Assembly (NCBI GenBank): GCA_026125665.1
Contig: JAHCKS010000044.1
Location: 1 to 38,708, forward strand
Source of the DNA: Rubrivivax sp.
GTDB taxonomy: Bacteria > Pseudomonadota > Gammaproteobacteria > Burkholderiales > Burkholderiaceae_C
DNA: 38,708 bases
Direction of reading: 5' to 3'
A program made the translations under genes and the position numbers. Shown piece after piece: positions 17,100 to 23,888 of this stretch (positions are counted from its first letter, which is position 1; every line of letters starts with the position of its first letter). Below the pieces are notes generated by a model, which was not told the origin of the DNA, ran no database searches, and saw only the letters and a program-made list of their open reading frames with translations.

Positions 17100-17525
17100 A
17101 TGACCCCGATGATCTTCGTCAGCCTGCCGGTCACCGACCTGCAGGCCTCGATCGCCTTCTACAAGGCGCTGGGGTTCGGGCAGAACCCGCAGTTCAGCGA
17201 CGACACCTCTGCCTGCATGGTATGGAGCGAGGCGATCCACGCGATGCTGCTGACGCACGCCAAGTGGCGCACGTTCACCGAGCGGCCGCTGCCGCCGCCC
17301 GGCACCACCGGGGTGATGCTCTCGCTGGCCCTGGCGAGCCGCGACGCCGTCGACGAGATGAACCGCGCCGCCGCGGCCCACGGCGGCCAGGCCGACGTGA
17401 ACCCGGTGCAGGAGCTGGGCTTCATGTACGGCCGCGACCTCGCCGACCCCGACGGGCACCTGTGGGGCGCCTTCTGGATGGACCCGGCGGCGGCGATGCC
17501 GCCCGCCGACGAGAAGGCGAGCTGA
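17100..17525 (+). CDS. VOC family protein (glyoxalase-like)
   Basis: 141 residues from ATG 17100, preceded by AAAGGA. The chain has the standard opening MIFVSLPVTDLQASIAFYKA and closing GRDLADPDGHLWGAFWMD of a well-populated VOC subgroup, often annotated as lactoylglutathione-lyase-like. His in HAMLLTH and the acidic C-terminal strand could contribute a metal site, but the reaction is unknown. The stop codon is two bases before the start of the S51 peptidase gene, so the two are almost certainly translated from one mRNA. A 149-bp gap separates it from the TonB-like gene upstream. Confidence 0.85.
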   Translation: MTPMIFVSLPVTDLQASIAFYKALGFGQNPQFSDDTSACMVWSEAIHAMLLTHAKWRTFTERPLPPPGTTGVMLSLALASRDAVDEMNRAAAAHGGQADVNPVQELGFMYGRDLADPDGHLWGAFWMDPAAAMPPADEKAS

Positions 17526-17527
17526 CG

Positions 17528-18199
17528 ATGAAGCTCCTTCTGACCTCCGGGGGTGTGAGGAACAGGAGCATCCACGACGCACTGGTCGGCCTGCTGGGCA
17601 AGCCCGTCGCCGAGGCCGGCGCGCTGTGCATCCCCACGGCGTTGTACGGGCACCCGCAGGGCAGCCCTGCCGGTGCGTGGCGGTTCATCACGGGCCAGTC
17701 GGGCTGCCCGATGTGCGAGCTGGGGTGGAAGTCGCTCGGCGTGCTCGAGCTCACCGCGCTGCCCAGCATCGGCGAAGCGCGCTGGGTGCCCTGGGTGCGC
17801 GAGGCCGATGCCCTGCTGGTGGAGGGCGGCGATGCGCTGTACCTGTGCCACTGGATGCGGCAGTCGGGGCTGGCGGCGCTGCTGCCTTCGCTGGAGCGAA
17901 CGGTCTGGGTGGGCCTGAGCGCCGGCAGCATGGTGATGACGCCCCGCGTGGGCGAGGAGTTCGTCGCGACGAAGCCGCCGATCACCGGCGACGACGCGGC
18001 GCTCGGCCTCGTCGGCTTCTCGATCTTCCCGCACCTGGACTACCCGGGCTTCACCGAGAACACGATGGCCTGCGCGGAGAAGTGGGCCGAGCGCATCGGC
18101 GGGCCGGCGTATGCCATCGACGACGAGACGGCGATCAAGGTGGTTGGCGGGGAGGTGGAGGTGGTCTCCGAGGGGCGCTGGCGGTACTTCGGGGCGTGA
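17528..18199 (+). CDS. Peptidase E-like (S51 family) serine peptidase
   Basis: 223 residues from ATG 17528. The fold is marked by MKLLLTSGGVRN at the N-terminus, EADALLVEGGDALYLCHWM in the middle and the nucleophile elbow GLSAGSM with Ser131. The later FPHLDYPGF supplies His, as expected for the Ser-His-Glu catalytic set of peptidase E. Characterised members are cytoplasmic dipeptidases that cut after N-terminal Asp; members with divergent pockets may have other substrates, such as cyanophycin fragments. It is paired with the VOC gene immediately upstream. A hairpin 14 bp after the stop may end the transcript. Confidence 0.83.
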   Translation: MKLLLTSGGVRNRSIHDALVGLLGKPVAEAGALCIPTALYGHPQGSPAGAWRFITGQSGCPMCELGWKSLGVLELTALPSIGEARWVPWVREADALLVEGGDALYLCHWMRQSGLAALLPSLERTVWVGLSAGSMVMTPRVGEEFVATKPPITGDDAALGLVGFSIFPHLDYPGFTENTMACAEKWAERIGGPAYAIDDETAIKVVGGEVEVVSEGRWRYFGA

Positions 18200-18212
18200 G
18201 GGGCCTGGTTCC

Positions 18213-18228
18213 GCGCGGGCTCCCGCGC
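18213..18228 (+). terminator. Candidate terminator hairpin after the S51 peptidase gene
   Basis: GCGCGG and CCGCGC pair around a GCTC tetraloop 14 bp downstream of the peptidase stop. A short AT-rich patch (GTAAATAAAA, near 18256-18265) lies about 28 bp further on, too far to be a proper U tract. Confidence 0.35.
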
Positions 18229-18320
18229 CTGGCCTGGGCAGGTCGCCCAACGGTGTAAATAAAAGGTCTGCGTGGGTAAGGGGAAGCGCGGCGACGAGAT
18301 CCCCGCTTCCTCGAACCCAT

Positions 18321-19199
18321 TCAGTCCGTGCGCGACACCACCTGGCGCGCTTGCTCGACCAGCGCAACGATCAGGCGTGTGCGGACTGAAGCCCGTGGCC
18401 AAATGATCCCGAATCGGCGCCGGTACGATTGATCCGACAGCGGCAGGCGCGCGATTCGGAGCCCCCGCGACCAAGGCACCGATGCGTCCGGCGCCAGCGA
18501 GACGCCAAGGCCGCGGTCCACCAGCAACGCGATCGCCGGCAGGGAGCTCAGCTCGAACCGCTCTCGAGGGACGATGCCGGCCTTGCGCAGGTATTCGTCT
18601 GCCTGCTTGCCACCGCCGAGGCTTCGGTTGTAGCGGATGTACGGCTCTTCTCGCAGCAGCTCATGCGCATTGCGCTTGCCCCAGCGAGTCGGGGCCATCA
18701 CGACGAGTGGCTCCTCGAAGAGCTGCTCCCAGCTCACGGTCTTGGGCAGAACGAAGGGTGGGTGCAGGCAGACCGCCGCGTCCAACTCGCCGCGCAGCAC
18801 AGCGTCGTACAGCTCTTTCGACAACGCAGATCGGATCTCGATGCGTGCATCGGGATAGACCTTGACGAAGCCCGCGAGCACTTCAGGCATGAGACCGTGC
18901 AGAGCCGTGTTGATGGCGCCGAGGCGCAGCTCGCGTGTCGCGGCTTCGTCGCTGATGGCGGCCTTGATGTTCCGCAGGTCGCGCAGGATGGTCGCGGCGC
19001 GATCTGCCAGCCGGAAGCCCGCCTCCGTCGGCACCACGGTCCGTCCGGCGCGGGTCAGGAGCCGTGTTCCGAGCTCCCGCTCCAGCAGTCGGAGCTGGTG
19101 CGCAACAGCCGCCGGTGTCAGCTCCAGGCGCCGGGCTGCCTCGGACATCGACCCGGACTCGACGACGAGCGCGAAGGTTTCCAAGTAGGCCGTCTCCAT
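18321..19199 (-). CDS. LysR-type transcriptional regulator
   Basis: 292 residues from ATG 19199, full family length. The N-terminal winged helix is typical (YLETFALVVESGSMSEAARR, then LTPAAVAHQLRLLERELGTR), followed by the linker helix and a periplasmic-binding-type effector domain (LRLGAINTALHGLMPEVLAG, DAAVCLHPPFVLP, IALLVDRGLGVSLAP). It is divergent from the amidohydrolase/CoA-transferase/lyase cluster with an 89-bp gap containing a perfect dyad, so it very likely controls that cluster and itself in response to a pathway compound, which cannot be named. Usage of A/T-ending codons is somewhat higher here than in the flanking genes. Confidence 0.93.
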   Translation of the reverse strand: METAYLETFALVVESGSMSEAARRLELTPAAVAHQLRLLERELGTRLLTRAGRTVVPTEAGFRLADRAATILRDLRNIKAAISDEAATRELRLGAINTALHGLMPEVLAGFVKVYPDARIEIRSALSKELYDAVLRGELDAAVCLHPPFVLPKTVSWEQLFEEPLVVMAPTRWGKRNAHELLREEPYIRYNRSLGGGKQADEYLRKAGIVPRERFELSSLPAIALLVDRGLGVSLAPDASVPWSRGLRIARLPLSDQSYRRRFGIIWPRASVRTRLIVALVEQARQVVSRTD

Positions 19200-19214
19200 C
19201 GTGCGCCCTCTCGA

Positions 19215-19233
19215 TTGATAACGGTGCTATCAA
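19215..19233. promoter_or_regulatory. Candidate LysR operator dyad
   Basis: TTGATA and TATCAA form a perfect inverted repeat around a 7-nt spacer in the gap between the divergent lysR and amidohydrolase genes. It lies 16 bp upstream of the lysR start codon. It has the AT-rich dyad character of LysR sites but is not a strict T-N11-A box centred on the dyad. Confidence 0.5.
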
Positions 19234-19288
19234 GTGATCGAAGACTACATCGCTTTCTTGGTGTCCCCTACCTCCCCATACTGGAAGC

Positions 19289-19984
19289 GTGTCGCCACCC
19301 AACTACCTTCCCGTCCGCGAAGAGTGGCCGCAGCGCCATCCCGAGGACGTGCTGGAGCCCGAGCTGCCGATCGTCGACGCACACCACCACTTCTACGACC
19401 GGCCGGGCTGGCGCTATCTCAGCGAGGAGTACGGCGCCGATGCATGCTCCGGGCATCGGGTGCGTGCTTCCGTGTACATGCGGTCGCTGACGCGCTACCG
19501 CACCTCCGGCCCCGAGGCGCTCAAGCCGGTCGGTGAGACGGAGTACGTCGCGCAGGTCACGGAGGGCAGCGCCCGGCGGGTCGCCGCCGGCATCGTCGGC
19601 CATGCGGACCTTCGGTTGGGTGCCGCCGTCCGCGAAGTCCTCGAGGCCCACCTCGAGGCAGGCCGGGGCCGCTTCCGCGGCGTGCGCCACCTGACGACCT
19701 GGGACGCCGACGCGTCGCTCGCCAATCCGCTCACCGCGGCACCGGCCGGCCTGCTGCTGGACAGCGCCTGTCGCGCCGGACTCGCGCAGCTGGCCCCGCT
19801 CGGCTTGAGCTACGACGCGTGGCTGTTCTTTGCGCAACTGACCGACCTCATCGACACCGCCAAGGCATTCCCAGGCACGACCATCGTCGTGGACCATTGC
19901 GGCGGCGTCGTGCGCATCGGTGCCTGCCAGGGGCGCGAGGCCGAAGTGTTCGAGCGCTGGAGCGCATCGATCAAGGCCGACTGA
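19289..19984 (+). CDS. Amidohydrolase-2 family protein, C-terminally truncated (probable remnant)
   Basis: 231 residues from GTG 19289. The N-terminal metal site (PIVDAHHHFYDRPGW), the FRGVRHLTTWD region and VVDHCGGVVRIG match TIM-barrel metal-dependent hydrolases of the amidohydrolase-2 family, which are normally about 330-350 residues. The chain stops just after EVFERWSASIKAD, so the last ~100 residues are missing, including the barrel strand that carries the conserved metal-binding Asp. The next gene begins 24 bp later, so the missing part is not simply frameshifted further on. It is probably inactive or reduced in function. In an intact cluster such an enzyme would open a lactone or cyclic acid ahead of CoA activation. 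Confidence 0.75.
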   Translation: MSPPNYLPVREEWPQRHPEDVLEPELPIVDAHHHFYDRPGWRYLSEEYGADACSGHRVRASVYMRSLTRYRTSGPEALKPVGETEYVAQVTEGSARRVAAGIVGHADLRLGAAVREVLEAHLEAGRGRFRGVRHLTTWDADASLANPLTAAPAGLLLDSACRAGLAQLAPLGLSYDAWLFFAQLTDLIDTAKAFPGTTIVVDHCGGVVRIGACQGREAEVFERWSASIKAD

Positions 19985-20008
19985 GGGCCGCACAACCAGG
20001 AGCCCGCC

Positions 20009-21211
20009 ATGGCAATCCAACCGCTGCGCGGCATCCGCGTGCTCGATCTGACCAACGTGCTGGCCGGACCGTTCGCATGCCACCAGCTCGCTCACATGGG
20101 GGCCGACGTCATCAAGGTCGAAGCCCGCGGAACCGGAGATCTGGCCCGCCAGCTCGGCGCCGACCATGAGCTGAACAAGGCCAACATGGGCGTCTCGTTC
20201 CTGGCACAGAACCCGGGCAAGCGCTCGATCACGCTGAACCTCAAGAACGCGAAGGGCAAGGAGGTGTTCCGTCGCCTCGTCCGCACTGCCGACGTCGTGA
20301 TGGAGAACTTCCGTCCCGGCGTGATGGACCGGCTCGGTGTCGGCCACGCGGAGCTGTTCAAGGAGAACCCGAAGCTCGTGTACTGCGCGATCTCGGGCTT
20401 CGGCCAGGACGGCCCTCTGCGCGACTTGCCGGCATACGACCAGATCATCCAGGGCATGTCCGGCATCATGAGCATCACCGGTGCGCCGGAGAACGCGCCG
20501 TACCGCGTCGGCTATCCGGTGGCCGACACGATCGGCGGCATCACCGCCGCCTTCGCCGTCGCGGCGGCGCTGGCCGACCACCGACGTACCGAAGGCGTGT
20601 TCATCGATGTCTCGATGCTCGAAGCGGCGATGGCGACGATGGGCTGGGCCGTCTCGAACCACCTGATCGCCGGCCGCGAGCCCCAGCCGCTCGGCAACGA
20701 CAACGTGACGGCCAGCCCGTCGGGCACCTTCCGCACCGGCAAGGGACTGCTCAACATCGCGGCGAACGAGCAGGAGCAGTTCGAGGCCGTCTGCCAGGTG
20801 CTCGGCCACCCAGAGTGGGTGCAGGACACGCGCTTCGCCGACCGGCACGCGCGGCTGCAGAACCGCGAGGCATTGCGCGCGCTGATCGAGGGTGTGATGG
20901 CCGATGCATCGGCCGACCACTGGTGGAGCGCCCTCAACGATGCCGGCGTGCCCGCGGGGCCGGTCTACACGGTCCCTCAGGCGTTGTCCCATCCGCAGAT
21001 CGAGGCGCGAGGGATGCTGGCGACCTTCGAGAAGGCGCCGGGCGTCGGCCGCGACATTCGCGTGGTTCGCACGGGCTTCAAGCTGAACGGCAAGGCACCA
21101 TCGGTCGCCACGCCACCACCGCAGCTGGGCGAGCACACGCGAAGCATCCTCTCGGAGCTGGGCTACGGCGACCGCGAGATCGAGACCCTGGCCGAGGAGA
21201 AGGCGATATGA
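20009..21211 (+). CDS. CaiB/BaiF family (class III) CoA-transferase
   Basis: 400 residues from ATG 20009, with AGGAG upstream. It opens with LRGIRVLDLTNVLAGPFACH and has the family motifs VIKVEARGTGD, LNLKNAKGK, VVMENFRPGVMDRLG and GYPVADTIGGITAAFAVAAA, where Asp173 is the expected acyl-anhydride-forming catalytic residue. Class III enzymes move CoA between carboxylic acids (formate/oxalate, carnitine, succinate and others) in the cytoplasm. Its stop overlaps the start of the lyase gene (ATGA). The pair suggests activation of a hydroxy-di- or tricarboxylic acid to its CoA ester followed by retro-aldol-type cleavage. The exact substrate is unknown. Confidence 0.92.
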   Translation: MAIQPLRGIRVLDLTNVLAGPFACHQLAHMGADVIKVEARGTGDLARQLGADHELNKANMGVSFLAQNPGKRSITLNLKNAKGKEVFRRLVRTADVVMENFRPGVMDRLGVGHAELFKENPKLVYCAISGFGQDGPLRDLPAYDQIIQGMSGIMSITGAPENAPYRVGYPVADTIGGITAAFAVAAALADHRRTEGVFIDVSMLEAAMATMGWAVSNHLIAGREPQPLGNDNVTASPSGTFRTGKGLLNIAANEQEQFEAVCQVLGHPEWVQDTRFADRHARLQNREALRALIEGVMADASADHWWSALNDAGVPAGPVYTVPQALSHPQIEARGMLATFEKAPGVGRDIRVVRTGFKLNGKAPSVATPPPQLGEHTRSILSELGYGDREIETLAEEKAI

Positions 21212-22050
21212 GCAGCAACGACTCGCCGAAGGATCCGCGCGTCGGCGAGTGGTGGCGCACGTCGATCATCGACATGAAGCCGGGCGAGATCCGCTACCGC
21301 GGCTATCCGATCCAGGAGTTGATCGGCAACGTCAGCTTCGCCCAGATGATCTGGCTGATGACGCGCGGGGACCTGCCGAGCGTTGCACAGGGCCGCCTGC
21401 TCGATGCGGCGCTGATGTCGGCCGTCGACCACGGCCCGCAGGCCCCGAGCATCGCGATCGCGCGCATGGCGGCGACCTGTGGCATCGGTCTGAACAACGC
21501 GATGGCGTCGGCGGTGAACGTGCTGGGCGACGTGCACGGTGGCGCTGGCGAGCAGGCGGTCGAGATGTACCAGGCAATCGCAGCGCGGATCGATGCCGGA
21601 GCGCTGCCGGCGGATGCGGTGCGCGCGGGCCTGGACGAGGCGATCGCGAGCCACGGCAAGTTCATCTCGGGCTTTGGCCATCGCTTCCACCCCATCGATC
21701 CACGCGCGCCACGCTTGCTCGAATTGGTCGACGCAGCCGCCAAGGAAGGCCACGTGGGTGGGCGCTATGCGGCGATCGCCCGGGGTGTCGAGGACGAGCT
21801 TGCTGCCCGCAAGAACGGCAGGCGCATCCCGATGAACATCGACGGTGCCACCGCAGTCATCTATGCCGAGCTGGGCTTCCCGGCGCCACTCGCACGCGGT
21901 CTGTTCTGCCTGTCTCGTTCGGTCGGCATCCTTGCGCACGCCTGGGAGCAGACGGGTCAGGGCGGCCGGAACAAGGGGCCGATACCACGCGAGTACCTTT
22001 GGGCCTATGACGGTCCGCGTCAGCGGTCCGTGCCAACTGCCGAGCGCTGA
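21208..22050 (+). CDS. Citryl-CoA lyase-like / citrate synthase family protein
   Basis: 280 residues from ATG 21208, overlapping the CoA-transferase stop. Length is well below a full citrate synthase (about 370-430) and matches the short citryl-CoA-lyase-like group. The three catalytic positions of the superfamily look intact: His in VLGDVHGGAGEQ, His in SGFGHRFHPIDPRAP, and Asp in MNIDGATAVIYAELG. The N-terminal EIRYRGYPIQELIGNVSFAQ is also typical. The likely reaction is C-C cleavage of a citryl-CoA-like thioester made by the adjacent CoA-transferase, giving acetyl-CoA or a homologue plus a 2-oxo acid. The substrate identity is inference from the pair only. Confidence 0.85.
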   Translation: MSSNDSPKDPRVGEWWRTSIIDMKPGEIRYRGYPIQELIGNVSFAQMIWLMTRGDLPSVAQGRLLDAALMSAVDHGPQAPSIAIARMAATCGIGLNNAMASAVNVLGDVHGGAGEQAVEMYQAIAARIDAGALPADAVRAGLDEAIASHGKFISGFGHRFHPIDPRAPRLLELVDAAAKEGHVGGRYAAIARGVEDELAARKNGRRIPMNIDGATAVIYAELGFPAPLARGLFCLSRSVGILAHAWEQTGQGGRNKGPIPREYLWAYDGPRQRSVPTAER

Positions 22051-22278
22051 GGAGAGCGCCGACAGCTCCTCGCTGAGCGGGACGTCCGCAACGGGTCGAT
22101 CGCCGCCCCGCACCACAACCTCCCCGCTCAGCCGCGCGAACGGTCGCAGTGCACGCGTCGATCGTCGAACCGGCCAAGAGGAGGCCGGTCACGCGGCCGT
22201 GCCGCCATCGAGCCGCAGGCGACCGGGGCGCCCAGCTTCCGTGCTGCTACTCTCCGCCCCACACGAACAGATCCTCCC

Positions 22279-23562
22279 ATGCCCTCCCAACCGCTCCCCA
22301 CCAACTCGCTCGCCGCCGACATCGACCGCGCCGCCGCCGAGCTGACGCCGCAGCTCATCGCCTGGCGGCGCGACATCCACCAGCACCCCGAGCTCAGCAA
22401 CCGCGAGTTCCGCACCAGCGAGCTGGTGGCCAATCACCTGCGCTCGCTCGGCCTGGACGAGGTGCGCACGGGCGTGGCGCACACGGGCGTCGTGGGGCTG
22501 CTCAAAGGAGCAAAGCCCGGGCCGGTGGTCGCGCTGCGCGCCGACATGGACGCGCTGCCGGTCACCGAGCAGGTGGACGTGCCTTTCGCGAGCCAGGCGC
22601 GCGGCGAGTACAACGGCGAGGCCGTCGGCGTGATGCACGCCTGCGGCCACGACACGCACACCGCCATCCTGATGACGGTGGCCTCGGTGCTGGCGGGCCT
22701 GCGCAGCCGGCTCGCGGGCAGCGTGAAGTTCATCTTCCAGCCGGCCGAGGAAGGTGCGCCCGAGGGTGAACGCGGTGGCGCGGCGCTGATGATCGAGGAA
22801 GGGGCGCTGAAGAACCCCGAGCCCGACGTGATCTTCGGCCTGCACGTCACGAGCATGCTGCCGAGCCACGTCGTCGGCGTGCGCGGCGGCCCGCTGATGG
22901 CCAGTGCCGACCAGTTCAGGATCCAGGTGCGCGGGCGCCAGACGCACGGCGCGGCGCCGTGGCGCGGGGTGGACCCCATCGTCACCGCGTCGCAGGTGGT
23001 GCTGGGCCTGCAGACCATCGTCAGCCGCCAGATCGACCTCACGCACGAGCCGGCGGTGGTGACGGTGGGCGCCATCCGCGGTGGCGTGCGCAACAACATC
23101 GTGCCCGACGAAGTGAACATGGTCGGCACCATCCGCACCTTCGACGAGGCGATGCGCGACCAGATCCACGCACGCGTGCGCGAGACGGCCGAAGGCATCG
23201 CGAAGAGCGCGCGCGCCGACTGCGAGGTGTGCATCCGGCGAGGCTACGACGTGACGGTGAACGACACCGCGCTCACCGCGCTGATGCGCCCGACGCTCGA
23301 GCGCGTGGCCGGCGCCGGACGCATGCCGCCGATGCCGAAGGTCACCGGCTCGGAAGACTTCTCCTGCTTCCAGCAGGTGGTGCCGGGCATGTTCTTCTTC
23401 CTCGGCGTGACGCCGCCGGAGAAGGACGCACGCACCGCCGAGCCGAACCACTCGCCGCGCTTCTTCGCCGACGAAGCGCCGCTGCCGCTGGGCGTGCGCG
23501 CGCTGGCGCACCTGGCGTGCGACTGGCTCGAGGCGCCCGAGCCGGCACGCCGCCTCGAGTGA
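22279..23562 (+). CDS. M20 family amidohydrolase (hippurate hydrolase / N-acyl amino acid hydrolase type)
   Basis: 427 residues from ATG 22279. The metal-site motifs of M20D enzymes are present: ADMDALPV, MHACGHDTHTAIL, FQPAEEGAPEGERGG, GLHVTSMLPS and, near the end, the His in AEPNHSPRFF. The dimerisation lid domain lies between (residues ~205-320: IQVRGRQTHGAAPWRGVDP). No signal peptide is seen, so it is cytoplasmic. The family removes acyl groups from N-acyl amino acids, hippurate or indole-acetyl conjugates. The 228-bp gap upstream separates it from the LysR cluster; it holds only a long-range 10-bp inverted repeat with a 41-nt loop, so the gene is probably independent. Confidence 0.92.
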   Translation: MPSQPLPTNSLAADIDRAAAELTPQLIAWRRDIHQHPELSNREFRTSELVANHLRSLGLDEVRTGVAHTGVVGLLKGAKPGPVVALRADMDALPVTEQVDVPFASQARGEYNGEAVGVMHACGHDTHTAILMTVASVLAGLRSRLAGSVKFIFQPAEEGAPEGERGGAALMIEEGALKNPEPDVIFGLHVTSMLPSHVVGVRGGPLMASADQFRIQVRGRQTHGAAPWRGVDPIVTASQVVLGLQTIVSRQIDLTHEPAVVTVGAIRGGVRNNIVPDEVNMVGTIRTFDEAMRDQIHARVRETAEGIAKSARADCEVCIRRGYDVTVNDTALTALMRPTLERVAGAGRMPPMPKVTGSEDFSCFQQVVPGMFFFLGVTPPEKDARTAEPNHSPRFFADEAPLPLGVRALAHLACDWLEAPEPARRLE

Positions 23563-23815
23563 GCAGCGCGGCGCCGCCTGGCGTGAACGCGGGCGGCGCT
23601 GGCGAGCCGGCGGCCGTCCAGGCCCGGCGCGCGCGCCGGCGCGCTTCGGTTGGGTGGCCGAGCGCGCCTGAGTGATGCCGGGTGTGCCGAAGTCGGTGGT
23701 CGCCGTCGCGGGGGCGGCCGCACGTCGGTTGCAGGGCTCAGCCACTGTCCGTCGGGCCCGCGCGACAGCTGTAGCCCATGCGGTGGATGCCGCCGGCCGT
23801 GCAGGCCGGAATCTG

Positions 23816-23845
23816 TTGGCAGGCCTTGCGGCGCGGCGGTACGCT
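23816..23845 (+). promoter_or_regulatory. Candidate sigma-70 promoter of the caspase-TIR operon
   Basis: TTGGCA (23816-23821) and TACGCT (23840-23845) are separated by 18 bp. Transcription from here would begin near 23852, leaving a leader of about 37 nt that includes the G tract. The match to consensus is moderate. Confidence 0.35.
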
Positions 23846-23872
23846 AGGCCATCGAGTGCTTCGGGGCAGATC

Positions 23873-23881
23873 GGGGGGGGG
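23873..23881 (+). repeat. Homopolymeric G9 tract in the ribosome-binding region of the caspase gene
   Basis: Nine consecutive G residues end seven bases before the ATG at 23889. The tract doubles as the Shine-Dalgarno sequence. Change in its length by replication slippage would alter spacing or strength of ribosome binding. Confidence 0.7.
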
Positions 23882-23888
23882 TGTGGCC

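Larger units (their letters stand above)
23563..23888. other. Gene-free stretch upstream of the caspase-TIR locus
   Basis: About 326 bp with no supported gene on either strand. It contains a promoter-like pair at 23816-23845 and a 9-G tract at 23873-23881, listed separately. The rest is GC-rich sequence in which I see no repeat, RNA gene or hairpin worth calling. Confidence 0.6.

Noticed and set aside
18250-18272. AT-rich patch (GTGTAAATAAAAGG) between the convergent peptidase and lysR genes
   Set aside because: It stands out in this GC-rich window and could be a terminator tail or leftover of an insertion, but no hairpin abuts it and no flanking repeat was seen.
22072-22132. 10-bp inverted repeat GCTGAGCGGG / CCCGCTCAGC after the citryl-CoA-lyase-like gene
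   Set aside because: The 41-nt loop is too long for a convincing intrinsic terminator and no U tract follows. Kept only as an observation.
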